16,216 nt of DNA. It comes from Candidatus Thorarchaeota archaeon. Its GTDB lineage: Archaea; Asgardarchaeota; Thorarchaeia; Thorarchaeales; Thorarchaeaceae. The notes beneath the pieces are model-generated. The model made no database searches, was not told where the DNA came from, and saw only the letters and a list, made by a program, of their open reading frames with translations. Every line of letters starts with the position of its first letter. Position 1 is the stretch's first letter. Location of the stretch: assembly GCA_016839245.1 (NCBI GenBank), contig JAEOUN010000011.1:1-16216 (forward strand), written 5' to 3'. A program made the translations under genes and the position numbers. Below, piece by piece: positions 1-7,900 of the stretch.

Positions 1-253
1 CCTGAAGGAGTCTTCCATGTAACTGACTAAACCAAAGATAGTGAGGATAATTATTCCTAAGGTAGTTTTCTCGTTCATTAAGATTGTAGATTTTTCGGTA
101 TCCTTTTCTTTCAGTATGAATATCAGGTACATACCGTAGGTAGGCAATAATACAATCAGCTGGATGTATTAATCCCTTAACTTCAAAGATTAAATCATCC
201 GAGGTTACGATAAACCATCCTTCGATTGGATCATTTAACATTCTGGTTCTCAT
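1..253 (-). CDS. Conserved archaeal protein, N-terminal part (predicted nucleotidyltransferase family, COG1665-like)
   Basis: An open frame starts at ATG 253 and runs off the left edge, giving 84 residues with no stop. The translation contains IHPADCIIAYLRYVPD followed by an ERKGYRKIYNL segment and NYPHYL. From memory this matches the N-terminal signature of archaeal proteins annotated as predicted nucleotidyltransferases (pattern HPxDRxIAYLRYxPD ... YxK ... NYPEYL). The usual Arg after HPxD is Cys here. The catalytic nucleotidyltransferase part would lie outside the window, so the activity cannot be judged. The gene is divergent from the SufS-like gene at 307, with only 53 bp between start codons. 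The frame is convincing as coding; the family assignment is by recognition only. Confidence 0.6.
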   Translation of the reverse strand, partial: MRTRMLNDPIEGWFIVTSDDLIFEVKGLIHPADCIIAYLRYVPDIHTERKGYRKIYNLNERENYLRNNYPHYLWFSQLHGRLLQ

Positions 254-273
254 GTATAATGACTATAGTATGG

Positions 274-281
274 TATTAAAG
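274..281. promoter_or_regulatory. Shared TATA-like element in a 53-bp divergent promoter
   Basis: TATTAAAG reads as a TATA box on plus and as CTTTAATA on minus. Its centre lies about 30 nt from the plus start codon (307) and about 25 nt from the minus start codon (253). That is the spacing expected for leaderless or near-leaderless archaeal transcripts in both directions. No other good TATA element sits at the right distance. Confidence 0.45.
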
Positions 282-306
282 CAGTTTCTTTTACAATATT
301 GTCATA

Positions 307-1521
307 ATGACTTCAGAACTTAACATCAAATCAGATTTCACAATCTATAATAAGATACCAAATCTGGTCTATTTGGACTCAGCTAGTACTACATTAGTAC
401 CAGAAATTTCTGTAGATGAAGTGGCTACATTTCTTAATACCATTGTTGCTTCTGCTCGTAGAGGTGCCCATAAATTAGCAATTCAAGGAAGTAGTATCGT
501 AGAAAATGTTAGAAAATTATTGGCTCAATTCCTTATGACTGATTCATCATCTATATCATTTCAGAAATCGCTATCATCTGCTGTTGCATCTTTCATCTAT
601 GGATATGACTGGAAGAAAAAAAGAAAAACAAAGATAGTCATATCACAAAATGAAGAAAATTCTATATTCGTTTCTCTTCTTCGTGCTGCTGAAGTCTTAG
701 GATTAGATGTTGAAATAATATCACTTGAAGAAGATGGAAAGATTTCTTTGGATTCGTTAGAAAAGAGTGTAGATGATAAGACCGGTATTGTGGCAATAGG
801 TCATACTGCACCAGGTATTGGTGTGAGAAATCCTTTGAAAGCAGCTGCAGATATTATCCATTCATATGATGCTATTCTCTTGACCGATGCAACAAGATCT
901 ATTGGATTAACGAAGACACCAATATCTGATCTGGGTAGCGACATTATATTGTTTTCAGGTAATATTGGATTAATGGGTCCTCCCGGATTTGCTATTCAAT
1001 GGATTACACCTTCAATAGATACTAATCATATCCCAGGAATCCTTGGCGGAGGTTCGGTATCTAATGTAGAAGATAAACGATATGAAATTGCGTTTCAACC
1101 AGACAAATACGAATCAGGATATATCAATGTTCCAGCTATTGTGGGTCTTGGTAAATCAATTGAATATATTTCAAATTTACACAATAATGGTCTACCAAAT
1201 TATCTCAATAACTTGGCATCACACATGAAAAAACGTCTTCAAGAAATTAATAATCTCACACTTTATGGAAATGATGATGAGTTATCAACAATCTTCGGAT
1301 TTAATCTAGATGATTCTTCAGAGATTGGCTGTCATGATATAGCGCTTTTTCTTGATGAATCAAATATTGTAGTAAGAAGTGGATTGATTTGTGCACATCC
1401 ATTAATTCAATCCATTACACGTGATGGTCTCATTCAGGTTTCAATTCATGCTTATAACTCTCTAAATGATATCGATCGTTTTATTGACATGTTAATTACG
1501 ATTAATAAACAACTCCTATAA
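307..1521 (+). CDS. Class-V aminotransferase fold, SufS/cysteine-desulfurase-like protein lacking the PLP lysine
   Basis: The 404-residue length and motif order match SufS-type cysteine desulfurases: YLDSASTT (22-29), RRGAHKLA (51-58), Asp194 in TDATR, GGGS (247-250), YESGYIN (269-274) and a C-terminal VRSGLICAHPL block with Cys362 at the persulfide-cysteine position. The residues that make the family PLP-dependent are altered. The SGHKxxGPxG motif is SGNIGLMGPPG (217-227), so His-Lys is Asn-Ile, and there is no lysine between residues 203 and 257. The ring-stacking His is Glu (QNEENS, 114-119), Gln of DxxQ is Arg197, and the substrate-carboxylate Arg before SxxxYN appears as Gln377. A normal cysteine desulfurase forms a Schiff base on that lysine, so this is probably a pseudoenzyme or a protein with a different, possibly sulfur-accepting, role. 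The ATG at 307 fits a leaderless transcript. It converges on the next gene with a 12-bp gap. Confidence 0.85.
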   Translation: MTSELNIKSDFTIYNKIPNLVYLDSASTTLVPEISVDEVATFLNTIVASARRGAHKLAIQGSSIVENVRKLLAQFLMTDSSSISFQKSLSSAVASFIYGYDWKKKRKTKIVISQNEENSIFVSLLRAAEVLGLDVEIISLEEDGKISLDSLEKSVDDKTGIVAIGHTAPGIGVRNPLKAAADIIHSYDAILLTDATRSIGLTKTPISDLGSDIILFSGNIGLMGPPGFAIQWITPSIDTNHIPGILGGGSVSNVEDKRYEIAFQPDKYESGYINVPAIVGLGKSIEYISNLHNNGLPNYLNNLASHMKKRLQEINNLTLYGNDDELSTIFGFNLDDSSEIGCHDIALFLDESNIVVRSGLICAHPLIQSITRDGLIQVSIHAYNSLNDIDRFIDMLITINKQLL

Positions 1522-1533
1522 TATCTACATAGA

Positions 1534-1806
1534 TTATTGCAATACAAAATTTGGCGGAAAGAATACAAAATATTGTACAATGATTGCTAGCAGTATTCCA
1601 CTTAGCACTAATCCTTTTCCTTTTTTCTGATTCACTTCAGTAAACCACAATATTGCTCCGGTAAGAACAACAATAAATGATGATATATTGCCTATGAAAA
1701 TCAGAAAGTCCCAAATCTCTGAAAAATATCCAGCAATAAGATTAGCAAAGTCCGCAAGTGGGCTTAAAATCTGGAACAGCATCATTATCTTCTCACATAC
1801 TACCAT
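1534..1806 (-). CDS. Small two-helix membrane protein, unidentified (VirB2/TrbC-like topology)
   Basis: A hypothetical protein of 90 residues from ATG 1806, or 83 from ATG 1785. It has an N-terminal amphipathic stretch, then two hydrophobic segments (about residues 32-56 and 68-85) joined by a short charged loop, EVNQKKGKG. I do not recognise the family. Two helices separated by a small basic loop is the layout of VirB2/TrbC-type pilins and of small DNA-import subunits such as CedA1, but also of many unrelated small membrane proteins. A TATA-like box at 1819-1826 and GTGAG six bases before ATG 1785 favour the internal start. It lies 24 bp downstream of glmS on the same strand; the separate promoter suggests it is not only a glmS passenger. 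Confidence 0.65.
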   Translation of the reverse strand: MVVCEKIMMLFQILSPLADFANLIAGYFSEIWDFLIFIGNISSFIVVLTGAILWFTEVNQKKGKGLVLSGILLAIIVQYFVFFPPNFVLQ

Positions 1807-1818
1807 GTACCTATTGAT

Positions 1819-1826
1819 AATATAAA
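1819..1826 (-). promoter_or_regulatory. TATA-like box for the small membrane protein
   Basis: The minus strand reads TTTATATT, in the short gap after the glmS stop. A start about 26 nt downstream would be near 1796, just before the GTGAG and ATG at 1785. This supports an independent promoter and the shorter start. Confidence 0.4.
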
Positions 1827-1830
1827 GTCC

Positions 1831-3657
1831 TCAAAGTACAGTTACAGATTTTGCCAAATTACGCGGCATGTCAGGATCATATCCTTTTCTTAATGCCATA
1901 TAGTAGCTAAAGAGCTGAAGAGGAATAATGAATGCCATTGTTGAAAATTCTGGTTCAATATCATCAGAAATGAGAAACACAAAATCTGAGAGTTCTGAGA
2001 GTTCTATATCATCTTTAGAAATAATAGAAACTACATAGGCACCTCTAGCTTTCATCTCCATTATATTACCAATCATTCTGTCCCGAGTTTCATCATTTGG
2101 AGCTACAAAGAATACTGGAAATCCATTATGCACAAGAGCAATTGGACCATGTTTAGATTCACCAGCTGAATATGCTTCAGCATGATTATACGAGATTTCC
2201 TTTAGCTTCAATGCAGCTTCCTCAGCTGTTGAAATTGATATTCCACGTCCAAGAAAAAGCAAACTGGGTTTATCATAGAGTTCCACTGCCAGTTTTCTTG
2301 CACGTTCTTCATTTCTTGAAATCACTTCCGATATGATATCGGGCAATCTCTCCAAGAAATTCTGTTTTCTTAAAAGGTCATCAGAATTAAGATAACCTGA
2401 CAAATTGCCAAGAGCTAATGAAATTAGCGCTAGAGAAGTAAGTTGCACCATGAATGTCTTTGTAGCAGCAACACCTATTTCTGGACCTGCCTGTGTAATT
2501 ATTGTATGATCTGCTAGACGTGTGATTGAACTACCTACAACATTTGTAATTGCAATAATTCTTGCTCCCTTTTCTTTTGCATATTTAACTGCACTGATAG
2601 TATCAGTAGTTTCACCTGATTGTGTAATTGCAATAATACAATCCTTTTCTGTTAACGATTCATATACTGTATCCTGAAAATCGCTTGCTAATTCAAATGT
2701 AGGCAAAATTCCTGCATTCGATGCAAACATGTGTTTTCCTGCCATTGCAGCGTGACCTGAAGTACCCATAGCTAACATGAAAATCCTTTTGGAATCAAGT
2801 ATTATCTTTGCTGTTTCTTCAATAATATCGATTCTAAGTCTTAATGTATTTCTTATGGCTTCTGGTTGTTCATGTATTTCTTTTAACATAAAATGAGGAT
2901 ATCCACTTTTTTGTGCCTGATCTGCTGTCCAACTAATTTTGATGCTGTCACGTCTTACTTCCATTTCATCATATAACTTCTCGATTTTTACTCCATCACT
3001 TGATAGACATGCAAGTTCACCATCTAGAAGAAGTATCATATCATTTGTCATTGGTAAAAATGCAGGAATATCTGAAGAAACATACGTGGCATCTTTTTTC
3101 TTACCTATAACTAATGGATTACCATCTCGAGTACACACAATCTTGTTTTCATTTTCTTTGGTAGACATTACAACAATTGCATATGTTCCTTTGATACGTT
3201 TTGTAGTTTCTTTAACTGCATTAACAAGATTCATACCATCTTTCATAAAATCTTCAAGCATATGTGGAATAATTTCAGTATCTGTTTCGGACTTGAATTT
3301 GTGCCCTTTTTCATTAAGTTCAGTTCGTAATTCTAAAAAATTATCAATCACACCGTTATGAACAACTGCGATTTCATCATTGCAATCAAAATGTGGGTGT
3401 GCATTAAGCATTGAGGGTATTCCATGGGTTGCCCATCTTGTATGTCCAATACCTATTGATCCAGGCATATCATCAAGATTAAGTCTTCTATGAACCTCCT
3501 CTACTTTACCCTTGTCTTTTTTCATGAACAATTTTTGATCAGATATTGTAGTAACCCCAACAGAATCATATCCTCTATATTCAAGTCGTTTCAGTGCTTG
3601 ATGTATGAAAGGGGCTACATCACCACGCTTCTGTACTACACCAATTATTCCACACAT
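1831..3657 (-). CDS. glmS: Glutamine-fructose-6-phosphate aminotransferase (isomerizing)
   Basis: GlmS makes glucosamine-6-phosphate from fructose-6-phosphate and glutamine, the entry to UDP-GlcNAc and glycan synthesis. The 608 residues equal the usual length. The glutaminase domain begins MCGIIGVV, with Cys2 exposed as the N-terminal nucleophile after Met removal, and continues with RGYDS (28-32), HTRWATHG (72-79), HNGVIDN (100-106) and SETDTE (123-128). Two SIS sugar-isomerase domains follow, with MGTSG near 297, TQSGETTDT near 344-352, and the catalytic region KEISYNHAEAYSAGE near 485-499. The C-terminus is PRNLAKSVTVL, with the conserved loop lysine present; the last residue is Leu where Glu is common. 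All key residues are intact. GAGG stands 10 bases before the ATG. A terminator-like hairpin separates it from uS10 upstream. Confidence 0.97.
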   Translation of the reverse strand: MCGIIGVVQKRGDVAPFIHQALKRLEYRGYDSVGVTTISDQKLFMKKDKGKVEEVHRRLNLDDMPGSIGIGHTRWATHGIPSMLNAHPHFDCNDEIAVVHNGVIDNFLELRTELNEKGHKFKSETDTEIIPHMLEDFMKDGMNLVNAVKETTKRIKGTYAIVVMSTKENENKIVCTRDGNPLVIGKKKDATYVSSDIPAFLPMTNDMILLLDGELACLSSDGVKIEKLYDEMEVRRDSIKISWTADQAQKSGYPHFMLKEIHEQPEAIRNTLRLRIDIIEETAKIILDSKRIFMLAMGTSGHAAMAGKHMFASNAGILPTFELASDFQDTVYESLTEKDCIIAITQSGETTDTISAVKYAKEKGARIIAITNVVGSSITRLADHTIITQAGPEIGVAATKTFMVQLTSLALISLALGNLSGYLNSDDLLRKQNFLERLPDIISEVISRNEERARKLAVELYDKPSLLFLGRGISISTAEEAALKLKEISYNHAEAYSAGESKHGPIALVHNGFPVFFVAPNDETRDRMIGNIMEMKARGAYVVSIISKDDIELSELSDFVFLISDDIEPEFSTMAFIIPLQLFSYYMALRKGYDPDMPRNLAKSVTVL

Positions 3658-3691
3658 ACACTGAATTCCTCAAAGGCTGAATAACACAACC

Positions 3692-3699
3692 TTGTATAA
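3692..3699 (-). promoter_or_regulatory. TATA-like box for glmS
   Basis: The minus strand reads TTATACAA, centred about 38 nt upstream of the glmS ATG. Transcription would start near 3670, leaving a leader of about 13 nt. The adjacent GAGG (3668-3671) may then lie at the very 5' end. This is the best TATA candidate in the gap. Confidence 0.45.
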
Positions 3700-3705
3700 T
3701 GATGC

Positions 3706-3731
3706 AAAAAGGGTTTGTATTTAGATACAAA
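3706..3731 (-). terminator. Hairpin plus T-run between uS10 and glmS
   Basis: TTTGTAT (3714-3720) and ATACAAA (3725-3731) form a perfect 7-bp stem with a 4-base loop. In the direction of uS10 transcription it is followed by CCC and then five T (3710-3706). It sits 9 bp after the uS10 stop. The position suits termination of uS10, but it also lies just upstream of the glmS TATA box, so an operator role is possible. Confidence 0.5.
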
Positions 3732-3739
3732 TGCACTAT

Positions 3740-4051
3740 TTATCCGGTCAACTCAATCTCAATATATACAGAATCAGGAATTCTAACACGCATTATTTGG
3801 CGAATAGCTCTCTCATCTGCATCAATATCAATCAGTCTTTTATGAACTCGCATCTCCCATTTATCCCATGACTCAGAGCCTTGACCACATGGTGTTTTTC
3901 GTGTTGGAATAACCATTTTACGTGTCGGGAGTGGTATGGGACCTGCCATTCGGACACCGGTCTTTCGAGTAATTCGTTTAATCTGATTACAGACTCCGTC
4001 TAAATGTTCAGTACTTGTACTTGACAATCGTATCCTTGCTCTTTGAGTCAT
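3740..4051 (-). CDS. rps10: Small-subunit ribosomal protein uS10
   Basis: At 103 residues this is the normal length for archaeal/eukaryotic-type uS10 (S20e). Recognisable stretches are [20 protein letters not shown] at the N-terminus, [20 protein letters not shown] in the middle loop, and [12 protein letters not shown] with [12 protein letters not shown] at the end. It is part of the 30S head. In many archaea rps10 directly follows the EF-1alpha gene; here there is no tuf, and the neighbours are glmS downstream and divergent isopentenyl phosphate kinase upstream. A TATA-like CTTTTTATCC (minus strand, about 4102-4111) would give a leader of about 30 nt. Confidence 0.97.
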   Translation of the reverse strand: MTQRARIRLSSTSTEHLDGVCNQIKRITRKTGVRMAGPIPLPTRKMVIPTRKTPCGQGSESWDKWEMRVHKRLIDIDADERAIRQIMRVRIPDSVYIEIELTG

Positions 4052-4185
4052 TTATTAATCACACTCATTATTTAAGGTGTCCAAGGCTACGGAAAGTAAA
4101 TCGGATAAAAAGCTTGTCTTGTGAATGAATTACGGATTTGCAAAATGGTAATGTCCTTAAGTTCATCCCTTACAAATCATGTATT

Positions 4186-4986
4186 GTGTCTGAATTGGAA
4201 AATATCACAATAATCAAACTTGGTGGGTCTGTAATAACAAAAAAGGATTCAATGCCGCCTGAAGTTAATGATGAGCATATTCATCGAATCGCGCAAGAAC
4301 TTACAGTATACGATGGTAAAATAATAATCATTCTTGGTGGTGGTTCTCATGGTCATCAAGCTGCTCATAAGTATGGCTATGGAAATCCAAGTACTCCCTC
4401 AAATCAACTGATACAAGGAATTCCTTACATCCGTCATAATATGACATTATTATCTACATATGTTGAACAGGTATTCAATAAACAAGGACTTCCTGGAATT
4501 GTATTTTCACCATTCATGTTTGTCACGCTTAATAATGGTGAAATAGAGAAATTTCCCTTAGAAATAATCAAAAATGTCCTAAATAATAATCTAGTTTTGA
4601 TAATACACGGAGATGTCTGTTTTGACAAAACGAAATCAGCATCTATTCTAAGTGGTGATACCATAGCTGCTTATCTTGCTTATAATCTTCCAGTCAGACG
4701 CGTTTTAATTGGAACAAACGTTGATGGCGTATTTGATGCTGATCCCAAAATAAATCCAAACGCAAAATGTATTCCTTTGATAGATAAATCCAACCAAGAT
4801 CTAATATTACAAAAAACTGGACCGTCATCAAGTACAGATGTTACTGGTGGAATGAATAAAAAAATCAAAGAACTTCTCACGTTTGCAAATCAGGATGTAG
4901 AAGTAGTAATATTCAATCTTCTTGTACCAGAAAGACTATCAAATCTACTAAAAGGAAATCCAACAATTTGTACACGAATTCAATAG
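4186..4986 (+). CDS. ipk: Isopentenyl phosphate kinase
   Basis: This amino-acid-kinase-fold enzyme phosphorylates isopentenyl phosphate to isopentenyl diphosphate in the archaeal mevalonate pathway, feeding membrane-lipid and quinone side-chain synthesis. Motifs, numbered from the GTG start: KLGGSVITKK (11-20), GGGSHGH (51-57) with the IPK-type catalytic His as the last residue, IHGDV (140-144), LSGDTIAAYLA (155-165), GTNVDGVFDADP (166-177) and DVTGGMNKKI (218-227). The usual HGGGSFGH has become LGGGSHGH, a mild change outside the second, catalytic His. The frame is open back to TTG 4138 (282 aa), but GTG 4186 gives 266 aa and places KLGGS where the family has it; TTG 4195 is also possible. 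A TATA-like ATAAAAAG lies near 4104-4111. It converges on the HerA-like gene with a 9-bp gap. Confidence 0.9.
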   Translation: MSELENITIIKLGGSVITKKDSMPPEVNDEHIHRIAQELTVYDGKIIIILGGGSHGHQAAHKYGYGNPSTPSNQLIQGIPYIRHNMTLLSTYVEQVFNKQGLPGIVFSPFMFVTLNNGEIEKFPLEIIKNVLNNNLVLIIHGDVCFDKTKSASILSGDTIAAYLAYNLPVRRVLIGTNVDGVFDADPKINPNAKCIPLIDKSNQDLILQKTGPSSSTDVTGGMNKKIKELLTFANQDVEVVIFNLLVPERLSNLLKGNPTICTRIQ

Positions 4987-4995
4987 AATCATATT

Positions 4996-7900
4996 TTATG
5001 TTATCAAAACTGAACTATCATCTTCCATTGTTCTAACTACTAAATTACATGGTATTAGGGTACTATCCTCTAGATATTCTGCTGCTGTAAGAACACATAC
5101 AACTTTAGTAGATTTGCAAGTTCTACATGCAACATCGCTATGCAGATTCAATAACGTACTCAATTGTTGTTGATTCGGAAATATTACATATGACGTATTA
5201 CCAGCACAGATATCATAATATCCATGATTTCTGTAGACTTCCAAACCATTTTTCTTTAATTGTTCTTCAATCATAATTGAAGCTTTTTCTCGTAATTCTT
5301 TTAAAATTGAAGAATTCACTAACCAAAGACCTTGCTCAAGACCTACAATCTTGTTATCATCATTGGCACGTAGGGCAATTAACACTTCATCAGCTAACAA
5401 TTCTGTAAGTGCTCGTTTTCCCTCATCAGCTGTTAATGGTGCTGATCTCCCTTTCAAAGATTGTAAAGCGGTCGTTTCAATAAAATCAAGCAGAATTTCC
5501 CATTTTATCAATCCATTTGATAAATCTACAAAGTCCTGAATAAGTCCAAACCACAACCGAATTTGAATGACTCGACTAGTTGCTGGTCCTACGTTATGAA
5601 TAGCTCCAATTAATCTAATTCCCGAATCATCTTTACTAGGTTCAATATTAAGTTGTTCTTGAACTACATTATCTTTAGCCAAAAATATATTATGATTTAG
5701 ATTTTCAATCATCGAATCTAATGAACTTGGAAATGCAGAAACAACGTGTACTGCATCGAATTCTTCTGATTTATCTAATAATTCTCTTAGCTTGGCTGCT
5801 GTAACACTTCCTCTTACAATAACAAATAATTCAGATATTTCATTTCCAAGGATTCCCATATAATGTCGTATTTTTGTTACAGTTGTTTCCATTGAAGACG
5901 CTTTGATATTTTGCGGGAGAATTATCACTGCTTTGTCATCAACAATAATATCTGGCCAATCTGATTGCTGTTTTTCAGAAAATGTTTTTTTATGTTCCAT
6001 CTCAAGCTTTTCTGTAATATATTCTAAAATGACTTTCCTAATAGATTCTAATCCATTCTCAGGTAGAGTGAACACGAAACCTCCTTGAACCAATGATAGA
6101 GCTTCCCTGTCTATTGTTCCTAGCGAAACAAGGTCTCTAATTACTTCAGAGATATCATCTTCAAGTACAGTTGGATCAAGAGATAATATAAGATCATGAA
6201 TTTGTCGTTCTGATGCCATCCCTATTGAAGCCAAGTATGCAACAACATGACTCCGAAATTTACCTGCACGATCAAATACAACTGTTTGAGACTCTTTCTT
6301 TTGAATCTCTGAAGTTTTTTCAGTTTTACTTGTCTTAGTTTCAGGAATTACTTCAAATGGAATAAGCTCGGATTGTTGTTCTACTTTCTTGATAATATCT
6401 GGTTTTTTAGTAATCCTAGAACGAGGATTAACACCAAATTTGCTATCACTATTATCAATGAATGGACTAGTAGCAATCTCAAATGTTTCAGTATTTGGGA
6501 TTGCAACCAATGCTCTTCCTCGTTTTATACTTCTAAGGTATGTTTCTTGCATATTATCTAATGATAGAAATTTCCCACCAATTTCACTATCATATGGTAG
6601 TCTGAAAATGATTTTCGTTGAGGTATTTGCTAGAATATTCGAAGAAATATTTGGACGAGTAGAAATTACAACTACACCTTGACCCGTAGCACGTTGTAAC
6701 AAAACCATTGATTCACCGGTGGTGACATCTGCAGATGTATGCTTTGAATAGCTTTCAGGTACAAGATTATTTGCCTCCTCAAGAACAACAACATGATGTA
6801 AACCAGTAACAATACCTCTTTTCATTCCATGTTCAAAAATTCTCTTTGCTATCAAATTGTAAAGAATACGTGCGGCATCCAATCCTCCAACTCTAGCAAC
6901 ATGGCTTAAATCTAGGATTACACGTTTTGAAAGGAGACTAGATATCTTAGTTGAATCTAATCCTCCATCGAGAATATTACACAGTGGTTCTTGGAACAAA
7001 ATTTGTAGTCTATTCAGTAATGCATCTTTTGTCATTTGACCAAACCGATCTCCAGAGGATAAATCATCAATTTTTTCTAATAATAATTGAATTGAATTCT
7101 CTCTATTCTTCGATTTTCCTAAGATTAAAACCGACTCTCTCAATAGTTTTTCCATTGCTGGAGAGAGATCCGATGAATCTCCTCTCTCTTTCAGAAGTTC
7201 TCTTAGTATAATGAATGTTGAATAAGCATCACTTTCTGAAAATTCGTTTTCAGAATCCATGAGATTTATCCTGAATGAATTATCAAGTCCAGGTTTTAAA
7301 ATAAGAATTTCATCATCAACTAGATTTACAATTTCCTCATATTCGCCTCCCTTGACATCAAAAATCCACCATGGGACCTTAGTCTTATTGCTAAGTTGAA
7401 CAATGATATTCTTTACAAGAGTTGTCTTACCGGTGCCTGTAGCACCAAGAACAGCAATGTGTTCTCTTAACCAATCAATTTCTAGCCCAGCCTTTGAAAA
7501 TGATTTGCCTTCAAAAATTGTATCTCCAATTAACAAGTCGTTTCCTAATGAGTCACTTGAAGGAACTAGAAACATTGGTTGTGGGTCATGACTAATACTT
7601 GGTATCTTTTTGACAGGAGTATTTACAAATGCAATAAGCTGACTCACATGGGTTCTCTGTTTCTTTATGTGTCTTCTAGTAAAAAGTTTGAGAATTATGT
7701 TTTTTGTAATCTTCTTAAATTCTAATCTGACTGACTCATGTCCACCCCATATTGATTGAACAACTCCGCTAACTCCTTCTTGGATTCCTTCTATCTTACC
7801 TGAAGAGTCTGTTTTTATGATGAAATAAACACTTGAATCAAACCATCCTATATCATCTTGAATTTCCTCATATTGAACAAGCAACTTTTTTTTCATAGCA

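Noticed and set aside
612..640. A-rich run in the SufS-like gene as a possible slippery site
   Set aside because: It encodes a surface lysine/arginine stretch in frame, the longest pure A run is short, and the reading frame is intact on both sides.
2939..3361. 140-codon plus-strand frame opposite glmS
   Set aside because: It lies wholly inside the unmistakable glmS coding sequence, has no recognisable motif, and is Ser/Ile/Phe-rich as expected for an antisense shadow.
6951..7211. Plus-strand frames opposite the HerA-like gene, including this one and several others between 5351 and 8557
   Set aside because: All fall within the ATPase gene, lack ribosome binding sites or domains, and are explained by the AT-rich complement.
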